Positions 1 through 9,165 of a DNA stretch of 64,000 nucleotides are shown here, piece after piece. The position numbers and the translations under genes are program-made. Source of the stretch: Rhizomys pruinosus. Taxonomy: Eukaryota; Chordata; Mammalia; Rodentia; Spalacidae. Each line of letters begins with the position of its first letter. Positions within the stretch are counted from its first letter, which is position 1. The stretch lies in NCBI GenBank assembly GCA_009823505.1, contig VZQC01006589.1, positions 5,242,122-5,306,121 of the forward strand, written 5' to 3'. The notes under the pieces were generated by a model that saw nothing but the letters and a program-made list of their open reading frames with translations, ran no database searches and was not told where the DNA came from.

Positions 1-40
1 TATGATATTAACAAAACCAAAACAAATACAAATTTACAAA

Positions 41-244
41 TATATGTGTATGAATGTATTGCTTGCATGTAGGGAGATGTACCCCATGTTGCACAAAGCC
101 TACAGAGGTCAAAGGAGGATATCCAAATCCCCAGAACTACAATTACAGATGATTGTTAGCTGCCATGTAGGTGTTGGGACTTGAACCCAGCTCCTATGCA
201 AGAGCTGTTAGTGCTCTTAACCACCAAGCCATCTCTCCAGGCCC
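41..244 (-). repeat. B2/B3-type SINE
   Basis: tRNA-derived SINE in reverse orientation. The antisense of the family head (GGCTGGAGAGATGGC-like) lies at the right end and the ACATATA/TGTGTATGAATGTA tail at the left. A near-perfect target duplication flanks it: acaaatacaaattt around 22-36 and acaaatacacattt at 245-258. The B-box region is diverged, so this is an older copy. Confidence 0.85.
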
Positions 245-532
245 TACAAATACACATTTTAAAAAGAGTTCCTCAGACTTTAGGCTATGCAGGTGGCAGC
301 ATGCTCCCACTCCTGAGGCTGTTCACAAATGGACCTCAAGCTTGGGGAGAAGATTTAGACGTAAATATCCAATATCGTATGGTTTTCTTTACATGAAATT
401 TCTAGAATAGACCAATTACAGGGAGAGAAAGTAGATGGGTGTGTTCTTAGGACTAGAAGGGGAACAAGACTTGTTTGTAAATGGGTACATGGATTTTTTT
501 CTGTGTTGGGAATGTTGTAAATATTTTGGGGG

Positions 533-553
533 TATTTTTTGAGACAGGGTCTC
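533..553 (-). repeat. B1 SINE remnant
   Basis: About 20 bp reading tttttgagacagggtctc, the antisense of a B1 3' end. It stops exactly where the ERV-L LTR begins, so the rest of the SINE was lost or displaced at that boundary. Confidence 0.5.
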
Positions 554-1023
554 TGTATTAGTCAGGGTTCTCTAAAGAAACAGAAGCAACAGGATGGATA
601 TATAGCTATATACAATTTATTGATTTGCTCATGTGACAGAGTTCAAGGAGTCCGACAGTAGTCACACGGCACTGGAGAGGCTGAGAATCCAGAGAACTGC
701 TCAGTCTGCAAGGCTGGTTGTCTCAGTAGTCCCAATCTGGTACTGAAGGCCTGATGGGTTCCAGGAGATCTGCCGGTCTCAGTACATGCTGGGATCCGAA
801 AGATTGATCACAGCAACAAGACAAACTCACCAGTGAGAGAGAGGCAAGCCGCAGGAGAAAAGGGACCAGCTCCCTCTGCCATGGCCTTTAATACTGCCTG
901 CCAGCAGAAGGTAACACCCACATTTGGGGTGGGCCATCCGGGTTGAGGTAGTCCAATCCGAAGATCCTTTTTCTCTTATTTGTTCCTTGGTCCAGTCAAG
1001 TTGACACCCAGGATTAACCATCA
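554..1023 (-). repeat. ERV-L 3' LTR (MT2/MLT2-like)
   Basis: On the minus strand it starts near TGATGGTTAATCC, contains a TGTCAACTTGACTGG-like block and AATAAA at about 618-623, and ends GACTAATACA at 554. It lies 320 bp downstream of the end of the dUTPase frame, where the 3' LTR of this provirus should be. The short purine-rich stretch just upstream (about 1029-1041) fits a polypurine tract. The homologous LTR at 18,643-19,083 has the same orientation. The MT2/MLT2 label is from memory of the family look; class III assignment rests on the attached pol. Confidence 0.8.
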
Positions 1024-1269
1024 TAAGTCCACCCCTTGTTAACTTGACACCCAATAAATAGCCTCTCTTTATGTTATGCTTAAATGTCAATTGTCATAAT
1101 TCCACTTAACATGTTATAAGTGTTCATGTGAAATAGCAAAGCATTATATCTTAGAGTAGGAGGTAATGTCCTTGAGGAACACTTAGTCCTTCACTATCTA
1201 ATAACCTAAATATAACAACACTTAACTCTTATCTCAGTTGCACATTCAAAAGGGAACAACACAAGTATC

Positions 1270-1300
1270 TGCTATATATATATATATATATATATATATG
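1270..1300. repeat. (TA)n microsatellite
   Basis: About 15 TA units in the non-coding stretch between the ERV-L pol end and its LTR. Confidence 0.95.
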
Positions 1301-1343
1301 AACAAGCACATTCTTAACCAAATAGGACAAAAGTTAATATCTA

Positions 1344-2090
1344 TTATAATGCATGTTTCTGCAACTGGTCCCATGGCCTCAGCTGATATTTATGACTACC
1401 TTCTTCTACTACCCATTCTGTATTTCCTCCACCATCAGCAAGCACCTCTGCAGGTCTTGGCTCTTTCCCTGGAGGAGTGACCCATACCTTCATCCCTGAA
1501 GGGTCTGGGCCATTTATTGTCCTGTCTGGTTTGGGTTGTTGGAGTTTCCCATTGACCTTAATCATAGGACATGGTAGCACCAGAAGGCGCCCTACAGCAT
1601 CTCCTGCCTTCCAGACATAATCTTCCTTGCCCCCATTGTGGAGAAAAAGTCCAATTTCCCCATGGTAGTCTGGATCAATCACTCCTCCTACTACTGTTAT
1701 TCCTTCCTTAGCCTGTTGGCTTAAAGGCAGTAGAAGCCCGAAGTGGCCAGGGGGAAGTCTTAGCTTCCAGTTCAATAGAACGTTTGCTGTATCTCCTGGC
1801 AAAAGCACTCCCCCCATTGGAGCCAAAACATCTAGACCAGCAGAACGCAAGGTCGTGGGTACAGGAAGCAAAAATTTTCCTACTGGGTCACTAGGGGTGA
1901 TAGTGAGTGGAATCATTCCCACTTCCACCCCTTGGTTCCTGGACCCATGAATTCTGGCTATAGGAGAAACAGTACCATATAGTGGATGCTGATTCAAAGC
2001 ATATACTGCCTGCTGGAGAACCTTGCCCCAGCCCTCCAGGGTATTGCTACCTAATTGGCACTGTAACTGTGTCTTCAAGAGGCCATTCCA
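1344..2090 (-). pseudogene. ERV-L integrase C-terminus and dUTPase remnant
   Basis: Open for about 248 codons after the TGA at 2091-2093. Numbering from the codon at 2078, the first 55 or so residues are the integrase C-terminal part and residues 68-215 are a trimeric-type dUTPase. dUTPase hydrolyses dUTP to dUMP and PPi, keeping uracil out of viral DNA. Visible signatures are the SAGLDV motif (about 79-84), a serine-containing LPLSQQ loop in the motif 2 position (about 118-122), the strongly conserved GGVIDPDYHGEI motif 3 (about 131-142) and a GDAVGRLL motif 4 (about 159-166). The frame then ends at a normal-looking stop near 1344. It sits in the same frame as the RNase H segment upstream, so it was once the end of a single Pol polyprotein. 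The domain itself shows no internal stop; whether it is ever expressed cannot be told from sequence. Confidence 0.88.
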
Positions 2091-2432
2091 TCATTCTATC
2101 AAGCCAGCTGCTTCTGGGTGGTGGGGAACCTGGTAAGACCAGTGGATACCATGACCATGGGCCCGCTGTCACACTTCTTTGGCTGTGAAGTGAGTTCCTT
2201 TGTCAGAAGTGATGCTGTGAGGAATACCATGACAGTGGATAAGGCATTCTGTAAGTCCCTGGATAGTAGTTTTGGCAGAAGCATTACATGCAGGAAAGGC
2301 AAATCCATAACAAGAATAAGTATCTATTCCTGTAAGGACAAAGTACTGTCCCCTCCATGTTGGAAGTGGTCCAATGTAGTCAACCTGCCACCAGGTTGCT
2401 GGCTGGTCACCCTGGGGAATAGCACCATATCA
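2091..2432 (-). pseudogene. ERV-L integrase catalytic core remnant
   Basis: The central integrase domain, in the same frame as the segments on either side but closed by TGA stops at 2430-2432, 2169-2171 and 2091-2093. All three acidic residues of the D,D-35-E site can be located: Asp at 2322-2324 (in a GIDTYS context), Asp at 2202-2204 (in TSDKGTHF) and Glu at 2094-2096. The spacing between the last two is exactly 35 residues. The third stop directly follows the catalytic Glu codon. Integrase joins viral DNA ends to the host chromosome; here the stops break it into pieces. There is no frameshift, so decay has been by base substitution. Confidence 0.85.
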
Positions 2433-3911
2433 TGGGCTCAGTGTTGGTCTCCGCTGTTGGCAAATCTGCCACTCGGCAGCCGCTGTAGCCAGATCAGCCT
2501 TGGTGTGTGGAAGTCCATGCTGTTGAGCCCATGAATAACCTCCATCTCTGCCACCATGACCATTTTGTTCATGCCATTGAGCAACAACAGGGATAGCTAG
2601 AGAAAGAGGCTGACTATCCACAGAATGAGTCATCCGATCTACTTGATTATTAAACGCATCCTCTGCTGAGATCACCTTTTGATGAGCATTTACATGAGAC
2701 ACAAGTATCTTCACATCCTTTGACCATTCAGAGAGCTCTATCCACATACTTCTTCTCCAAATGTCTTTCTCACCAATTTTCCAGTCATGCTCCTTCCAAG
2801 TCCCTGACCATCCAGCCAAACCATTGGCTACAGCCCATGAATCAGTATATAATTCAACCTCTGGCCATTTCTCCTTCCAGGCAAAATGCACAACCATGTG
2901 CACTGCCCAAAGTTCTGCCCACTGTGAAGACTTTCCTTCGCCAGTGTCCTTTAGGGTTGTTTCAGAAATGGGCTGTAATGCTACAGCTGTCCACCTCTGG
3001 GTGGTGCCTGCATAGTGTGCAGAACCATCAGTAAACCAGGCCCTAGTCTTCTCTTCCTCAGTCAACTGATCATAGGGCAAACCCCATGAAGCCATATGTG
3101 CATGCTTAAGCACAGGAGGCATTGTAACAGGAGTGGGAACCATAGGCATTTGGGCAACTTCATGCAGCTTGCTTGTGCCCTCAGGGCCTGCCCGGGCCCT
3201 TTCACATATGTACCACTTCCATTTGATAATGGACTGTTGCTGTGCATGTCCTACTGTATGGTCTGGTGGGTCAGATAACACCCAGCTCACGATAGACAGC
3301 TCAGGTAGTATGGTGACTTGGTGGCCCATTGTCAAATGTTCAGTTTCCACTAAGGCCCAATAGCAGGCTAAGAGCTGTCTCTCAAAAGGAGAATAGTTGT
3401 TTGCAGATGAGGGTAGAGCCTTACTCCAAAATCCCAAGGGCCTCCGCTGTGATTCCCCTATGGGAGCCTGCCACAGACTCCAGACAGCATCTCTATCTGC
3501 CACTGATACCTCAAGCACCATTGGGTCTGCTGGATCAAATGGCCCTAGGGGCAGAGCAGCCTGCACTGCAGCCTGGACCTGTTGAAGAGCCTTTTCCTGT
3601 TCCAAGCCCCACTCAAAGTTTGCTGCCTTCTGAGTCACCTGATATACGGGTCTTAGCAACACACCCAGATGAGGAATGTGCTGCCTCCAGAATCCAAAAA
3701 GGCCCAATAAACGTGCTTCTTTCTTGGTGGAGGGAGGGGTCAGGTGCAACAACTTATTCTTTATCTTAGAGGGAATGTCTCTGCATGCTCCACACCAATG
3801 AACTCCTAGAAACTTCACCGAGGTAGATGGCCCTTGAAATTTAGTTGGATTTATTTCCCATCCTCTCGTGTGCATATGCTTTACCAACAAGTCTAGACTA
3901 GCTGCTACCTC
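2430..3911 (-). pseudogene. ERV-L RT end, RNase H and integrase zinc-finger remnant
   Basis: About 490 codons open on the minus strand to the TGA at 2430-2432. Numbering from 3890, residues 1-100 match the end of a reverse transcriptase (thumb, FLGVHW and LLGLFGFWR motifs), about 100-280 are the connection, and about 283-425 are RNase H. The RNase H carboxylates are all visible: Asp288 (FTDGS), Glu326 (WAELW), Asp350 (YTDS) and Asp418 (QVDRM). Residues 430-480 are the N-terminal HHCC zinc finger of integrase: His440, His445 and Cys477 are present, but the position expected to hold the first Cys (474) reads Trp. The catalytic aspartates of the polymerase lie upstream of the truncation and are missing. 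The upstream end runs into a TAA at 3912-3914, inside the adjoining SINE. Confidence 0.88.
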
Positions 3912-3938
3912 TTAACTGCTGAGCCATCTCTCCAGCCC
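3911..3938 (-). repeat. B2/B3 SINE head fragment
   Basis: 28 bp reading, on the minus strand, GGGCTGGAGAGATGGCTCAG and on to GTTAAG: the first bases of a B2/B3 SINE. It is joined directly to the 5'-truncated ERV-L, so it marks a deletion or rearrangement breakpoint rather than a whole SINE. Confidence 0.75.
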
Positions 3939-4221
3939 ATCAAGATATTTTTCACAACTCATGTCCAATTCCATTTTCACCTGATAGGAAAGGTTAGAGC
4001 ACTGGAGAGAAGAATGACTGTGGAAAGAGATGAACTGTGGAAAGAGATGAAGTTGTTTTTGAGTTCAAAATTGCTACATGATCATGAAGCTAAGGAAGGT
4101 CTGATTTCACACCCGCTCTCCATACAGGTAAGCAGAGCTTTATGGTGAATTACATAGCAGCTGAATATACTAGCATTCTGAAATGTAAAATGCTGCATGC
4201 AGATATATAAATGTCTTTCAT

Positions 4222-4500
4222 GGGGCTGGAGAGATGGCCTAGCAGTCAAGAGCGCCGACTGCTCTTGCAGAGGACCGGGGTTCGATCCCCAGCACCACAT
4301 GGTGGCTGAGAACCATCTTTAACTCCAGTTCCAGGGGAATCCAACACCCTCTTCTGACCTCCGTGGCATTGCAGAACATGGATGCACAAACCTACATGCA
4401 GCCAGTAAATTCATACACATACAAGAATAAATAAAAAATTAAAAAAAGCACCAAAACAGAAATCTATCCATTCATAATAAATAAATAAATAAATAAATAA
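4222..4500 (+). repeat. B3-type SINE with AAAT tail
   Basis: Complete copy with head GGGGCTGGAGAGATGGC, B-box GGTTCGATCCC, a B3-style body and an A-rich tail ending in about seven AAAT units. The target duplication ataaatgtctttcat is perfect (4207-4221 and 4501-4515). It lacks the internal 17-bp duplication present in several other copies here. Confidence 0.92.
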
Positions 4501-4513
4501 ATAAATGTCTTTC

Positions 4514-4541
4514 ATTAATTAATTAATTAATTAATTAATAC
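4514..4541. repeat. (AATT)n microsatellite
   Basis: Six to seven AATT units immediately after the B3 target duplication. Confidence 0.9.
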
Positions 4542-4845
4542 TGCTACAAGTTTTCCAGGAATCAGATAAATGGATGCAATGTTATAGATAATGATGATAT
4601 AGTTTGGAATATACTTGGCTACAATAGTGTGCATAATAGCATCTACTTACAGAGCATGTTTAAACTTATGTACTTTATTCCATTCTTATTAAGATACATT
4701 TAATGGGCTGCTGTTTTCCACTAATAATACTTTCATGTAGCTAATTCCACTGTGGTTACGGGCATATATATATAAATACACGTATATGTATGTATGAATC
4801 CCATGGAGTTTGGCAAGTTCCTGTGCCTCTTCAAAATAAATTGTG
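4542..4845. other. No recognised feature
   Basis: AT-rich, with a short imperfect TATA/TGTA run near 4765-4795. I see no gene or repeat I can name. Confidence 0.5.
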
Positions 4846-5035
4846 TAAGTTGGGCATTGTAGCACGTTCCTTTAATCGCAATACTGGGGAGGCAAAGGCA
4901 GTTGGATCTCTGTGAGATTAAGGCCAGCCTGGTTTACAAAGTGAGTTCAAGGTTATCTGGGTCTACAGGGAGACTATATCTCAAAAGACCCCCCTCCAAC
5001 CAACAGCAAATAAATAAATAAATAAACAAACAAAG
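4846..5035 (+). repeat. B1 SINE
   Basis: 7SL-derived SINE in forward orientation (GGGCATTGTAGCACG, then GAGGCAAAGGCAGTTGGATC, then AGGCCAGCCTGGTTTACAAA), followed by an AAAT/AAAC tail. It is moderately diverged. Confidence 0.9.
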
Positions 5036-6182
5036 ATACATGGATTATTACAGGAAAGGAGACAGTTAAAGAGACAGAGAAACATGGACCTATGCCAGAC
5101 TGATTCCTTTGTCTAACTCCAAGAGAGGAAAAGGTGGGCTTCATGTGAAATTTATGGGTCATTTGCAGAGTATACACTTTTTTTCTGTTTCTTGTTTCTT
5201 GCTTTTAGCCAGAAGTTGGATATGGTGCTAATTTATGTTAATTTCTGGAATCATCTTTCACTCCATTCCTTATCCCCCTGCTTCAATTAGTCCCCAAAAG
5301 TTATAGTTTCAGAAATCTTTTGAGGGCAATGGGCCATCTTCTATAGTTTCTTCCATATTGATGGTGCATGTAGAACTTGCCTCAAAGGAAACAAAGAATG
5401 TTTTCTCTCTTCTATTCATGGATTAGAGCAGAAGTTCCATTTCAGATTCAGGGTTCTCTGGCCTAATGGTCAGCATGTTTACTTGTAACAATGGTTAGAT
5501 TCTAGCAATACAAGTCAAGTTATTAGGGTTAGGATACTAGAACCAAAAACGCAATCTAGAACCAAAATTATGACTACTAGAGGCACTAGGCACTGGGCCA
5601 ATAACCCAAGGACATGGCCTTTTCTTTCTGCCACAAGTAACAAGACTCTAGTGACTGGAGATTCCTACAAGTGCCTACTTTATCTGATTAATGGATTATT
5701 CCAATTATTCCCGTTAAGAGGCTCAAAGTCTGAGTCCTTGTTACACTCATAGCCATTAATCCAAATTTGGGAATTTTGATTTGACAGAACTCAGCCATCA
5801 AAGGATTGAAGTTGTCTCTTTTGGCTTTAGTGGAACTAGTTCAATTATGATTCTAATTTGAGATAGGGACAATTGCCATACCAGAGGAGTCAAAATATAT
5901 CTGAAATGTTATACTTACTGCTGATTTATCTGGAATTTTCTCAGGAGACCTATTAGTCTTAGGAGACTAGAAAGTATAAAACTACGATGTTATTTTGGTT
6001 TGGACTTTTCTGTTGGGATAAATATCATGTATGTACTGCAGAGTGGTTCTTTGTGGCAGATTGTGTCCCTAAGATCTTTTTCTAATACCCTAGAAAAAAT
6101 GCTAGGGGCTGTCCTTGAATCCCTGAGGGACAACTATTCATGTGTTTTATGAGTGAAGTCCAGTGAAGGTGTCCTCTCATTA
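5036..6182. other. No recognised feature
   Basis: No coding frame above 61 codons and no repeat I can name. Possibly decayed transposon or unique DNA. Confidence 0.4.
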
Positions 6183-6286
6183 AAAAGCAAGCCAGAATAC
6201 ATGAACTCTGGTGGGGTTAGGGGCAAGGAATGGGTATACATTTGATTGGGAAATGTATAAAATGCACAAAACTTCAATAAAAATTA
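6183..6286 (+). repeat. L1-type LINE 3' tail
   Basis: About 100 bp with the block GCCAGAATACATGAACTCTG, a G-rich run, ATGTATAAAATGCACAAAA and CAATAAAAATTAA. The same end block recurs, in one orientation or the other, at 8,912, 28,500, 38,330, 58,018 and 62,697. Confidence 0.65.
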
Positions 6287-6584
6287 AGCAAGCCAACACT
6301 AGCAGTCAGTGTAAGAAGGAATGCAAAAGAGTCATCTGTTAACCTAAAACTATACCATTTAATGGATTCAGAGACCTGAGAAATAAGTACACAGGAGCTA
6401 CCATCAGGAGAGGCCACAGTATCCTTGACAAGCTTAAGATCCAGTACTTCATGGTATTCTCATTTGAGTAGTGGCAGGACTGATGTGTTACAGGGAGACT
6501 GACAATCTGACAATGGACCAGAAGGCCATGCTTTAAAAAAATGTCAGTGACAGGCCTTAGTCTTAATTTAATAGACTCCTTAAC
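6287..6584. other. No recognised feature
   Basis: About 300 bp without a gene or a named repeat. Confidence 0.4.
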
Positions 6585-6648
6585 ATTTTAAAATTTATTT
6601 ATTTCATGTGTGTTTATGTGTGGGTTTTTTTTTTGTGCATGCCTGTGT

Positions 6649-6705
<57 letters not shown>

Positions 6706-6740
6706 CATAGCATACACATGGAGGTCTGAGAGAAAAGGGC
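6585..6740 (-). repeat. Truncated B3-type SINE carrying a (GA)n tract
   Basis: TTTATTTATTTCATGTGTG at the left and ACATGGAGGTCTGAGA at the right resemble the antisense 3' half of a B3 SINE. About 27 AG units (6649-6702) have expanded between them. Confidence 0.5.
6649..6702. repeat. (AG)n microsatellite
   Basis: About 27 uninterrupted AG units. Confidence 0.97.
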
Positions 6741-7970
6741 CCAAATGATGGTGCATGCCTATGCTTGTCTTCAAGGCACTATTGGCCAGACCCGTTCGCT
6801 AAGAACCAGGACAATGCATTCTCTAATACTAGGCTTTTGAGTCCTTACATCTTAGATATGGCTGCAAGGAGTTAGTACATTCATATGCCCAATGTTCAGT
6901 GCCTTTGCAACTGAAGGTGGTCTGATTTTTACCTTCCAATCTCTGAGGCTTCTTCTGGATCTTTTGGTGGATGGGTCTGGCCAATAGTGCGTTGATGAAG
7001 CACAGACAAGCAGTATCACTTGGGCTCCTTTCTCTCTGCTCATCTTTTACTGCTGGCTCTTTCATATCTTGGTTATTGAGTGCAGAGAAGACAGCACCCC
7101 ACTCCCTAGTGTCTTGAGAGATGTGAGATTCCATTTGTTTCTGATGTTTTCTACAGATGTCAGGGGTGTGAGGAGTTTAAGTGAAATGCACTGTCTTTTA
7201 TTTCAAAGAAAGTTTAACCTTTACAGTGTAAATTAAGAGGCTTCAAGAATTAATTGTAATCTGCATTTTGTTTATCTCGTTTGTTCTCCTCAGTAGAGGG
7301 CCATGAACTCCCAGAGCCTGTGTGTCATATACTTACAGACTAAGGAACATTTTTATATAAGGTTACAATGTCATAGACAACATCTACCTTAATGTTTATT
7401 TTGGAACATGCCCGTTGTAACTTGTAACAGTATAGTTTGCTTTTTCATTCAGGACACATCCCTCCCCACTGGCTTTTATGATTCTGGCTACATGCCAGGG
7501 ATTGAAAACCTACTTTTATGACTGTAGCTGTGTGCTAGAACCCAATGTCCCTAAATTTTAAAGATTTTTAAGAGAATGCCTTTTTCCCCTTTAAATTAGT
7601 GAGTCAAGTTTAGCTCGTGTGGCCGAATATTGTCTAATCAGGCACTGATAAACTCTCTATCAAGTTAGGTATAAAAAGAGAGGCGATTTTAACAAGCTGT
7701 GCTTATTAGATTCAGAGTGGCTTGATACTCTTATGTAGAAGCCAAACTTTTTGCCTTGCCAAAATGCTTAGGCTTATGTGGTCATTTTCTTGCAACCCCA
7801 GACATTTCTAACATGGGCTGACTGGCTCATAAAATAGTGACCTAAAAAAGCTAATCATTTGGGGAATGAGGGATACAAGTTGGTGAACCTCCTACAAGCC
7901 TGAATTAACCCATTGAGAAATAAGATCGGATTTTGTTCACTTCCTTGAGTGTCCACACTTATTTTGTCAT
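6741..7970. other. No recognised gene; one 101-codon frame
   Basis: The minus strand at 6829-7134 is open for 101 codons and contains CKGTEHWAYEC, which looks a little like half of a CCHC zinc knuckle (Cys, then His, then Cys). The first Cys pair is incomplete, and the rest has no family I recognise. It could be a retrotransposon or retro-pseudogene scrap, or chance. Nothing else is identified. Confidence 0.3.
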
Positions 7971-7984
7971 AGTTGATGCACCTC

Positions 7985-8130
7985 ATTTTATAAATGGAAT
8001 TTTGAGATATTTATTATTATTATTGCTATTGCTACATATGTTTGTGCATCATGTATGTGTGTGTAAGTGTGGATATGTGCATACCAGTGAGGTGTGGAGG
8101 TCAGAGGCTTTCTTTCTTCCCACCATAGGT
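7985..8130 (-). repeat. Degenerate SINE 3' half
   Basis: ATTATTATT, then ATGTATGTGTGTGTAAGTGTGGATATGTG, then GGTGTGGAGGTCAGAGG, the pattern of an antisense B2- or B4-like SINE body. Too diverged to name further. Confidence 0.4.
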
Positions 8131-8199
8131 TCTAGCTTTCTATCATCATTCTATGCTTGTAGGTACCTGAAAGGCCATTAAAATCCTAATCAGTGGATT

Positions 8200-8447
8200 A
8201 TTTTTTTCTTTAAATTTTATTTATTTCTGTATGTGTATGAATGTACTGTCTGCATGCAAGTCTGTGCACCCGTGTCGTGCAATGCCGCGGAGGTCAGAAG
8301 AGGGTGTCGGATTCCCCTGGAACTGGAATTCTCCTGGTATTGGAGTTTCAGACGGTTCTCGGCCGCCATATGGGTGCTGGGGATTGAACCCGGGTCCTCT
8401 GGAAGAGCGGTTGGCGCTCCTAACCGCTAGGCCATCTCTCCAGCCCC
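8200..8447 (-). repeat. B3-type SINE with internal duplication
   Basis: Well-preserved reverse copy; the right end is antisense GGGGCTGGAGAGATGGCC. It carries the internal 17-bp tandem duplication (antisense of AACTCCAGTTCCAGGAG twice, slightly diverged). Target duplication: aatcagtggatt (8188-8199) and aatcggtggatt (8448-8459). Confidence 0.93.
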
Positions 8448-8707
8448 AATCGGTGGATTCTTAATCTGGGACAACTTGAGCACTGGGCTAGAATTTTGAC
8501 TAACTAGCCCATCATCACACTTTTTAACTTCCTCTCATATCATCTCTGCTCCTCCTCCTATACAGTGAGTGGTCACATCTTTTCATGTAAATTTGTAAGT
8601 TAAAGTCTAGATGTGATTTACCACACTGGTAAATCAGTGTGACTCCTCGGAGAAGCTTCCAAGCCTTTTGCTTTGTTGGAGTTCTGTGATTGAAAAGGCA
8701 ATACCAG

Positions 8708-8906
8708 GTCTGGGGAGATGGCTCAGTGTTTAAGAGCACTGGCTGGTCTTTCAGAGGACTGGGGCTTGATTCCCGGCACTTCCATGGTGAAGAACTGTAG
8801 GTAACTCCTGTTTCAGGCTGTCTTCTGACCTCCATGGGCATTCCACAAATGGATATACTTACATATATGCAGGCAATAAGCTCATACACATTAAATAAAA
8901 ATAATA
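8708..8906 (+). repeat. B3-type SINE (older copy)
   Basis: Head TCTGGGGAGATGGCTCAG and tail CTCATACACATTAAATAAAAATAA. It lacks the internal duplication and is clearly more diverged than the copy 260 bp to its left. Confidence 0.88.
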
Positions 8907-8911
8907 TTTCT

Positions 8912-9165
8912 CACATTTGTATTGAAATTTTGTGCATTTCATACAACATTTCTTAATCAAATTTAGACCCTTCCCCCTTCCTTGCCCTTCACCCTGCCAG
9001 AGCTCATGCATTCTGCCATACACGTCTTGCATCTTTTTCTCAGTCTTTTTAAAATTTTTTGATACAGAAGTTTACTCTTCTAGACAGAAGTTTACTGTTT
9101 CAGTCAGTTCTTTGACCCAGTCTTTTGTTGTTATTGTTGTTCCTTTCAATTTGTATAGCTCCAAA
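8912..9165 (-). repeat. L1-type LINE 3' UTR fragment
   Basis: Antisense of the recurrent 3' end: TTGTGCATTTCATACAACAT, a C-rich run, AGAGCTCATGCATTCTGCC, then GTCTTGCATCTTTTTCTCAG. It matches the blocks at 58,018 and 62,697. A 5'-truncated insertion on the minus strand. Confidence 0.7.

Larger units (their letters stand above)
554..3911 (-). mobile_element. 5'-truncated ERV-L (MERVL-like) provirus
   Basis: Class III endogenous retrovirus on the minus strand. In 5' to 3' order it holds the end of the reverse transcriptase region, RNase H, integrase, a dUTPase domain downstream of integrase, a short non-coding stretch and one LTR. A dUTPase placed after integrase is the ERV-L hallmark (established knowledge). 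Gag, protease, the reverse transcriptase catalytic part and the 5' LTR are absent. The left limit is the LTR end at 554. The 5' limit, at about 3911, abuts a 28-bp B2 head fragment. One reading frame runs through the whole pol region with three TGA stops and no frameshift, so the copy is dead but fairly well preserved. Confidence 0.9.

Noticed and set aside
2099..2308. 69-codon minus-strand frame over the integrase
   Set aside because: It is in a different frame from the true pol frame, which carries GIDTYS, TSDKGTHF and the catalytic Glu.
2118..2534. 138-codon plus-strand open frame
   Set aside because: Antisense shadow of the ERV-L integrase core, whose catalytic residues are clear on the minus strand.
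6829..7134. 101-codon frame with a zinc-knuckle look (CKGTEHWAYEC)
   Set aside because: Only half the Cys pattern is present and nothing else matches a Gag or CCHC protein that I know; kept as a remark only.
8231..8464. SINE-derived open frames of 60-80 codons (also at 27,273, 47,048, 47,575, 53,388)
   Set aside because: The same peptide recurs because the B3 SINE body happens to be open; not genes.
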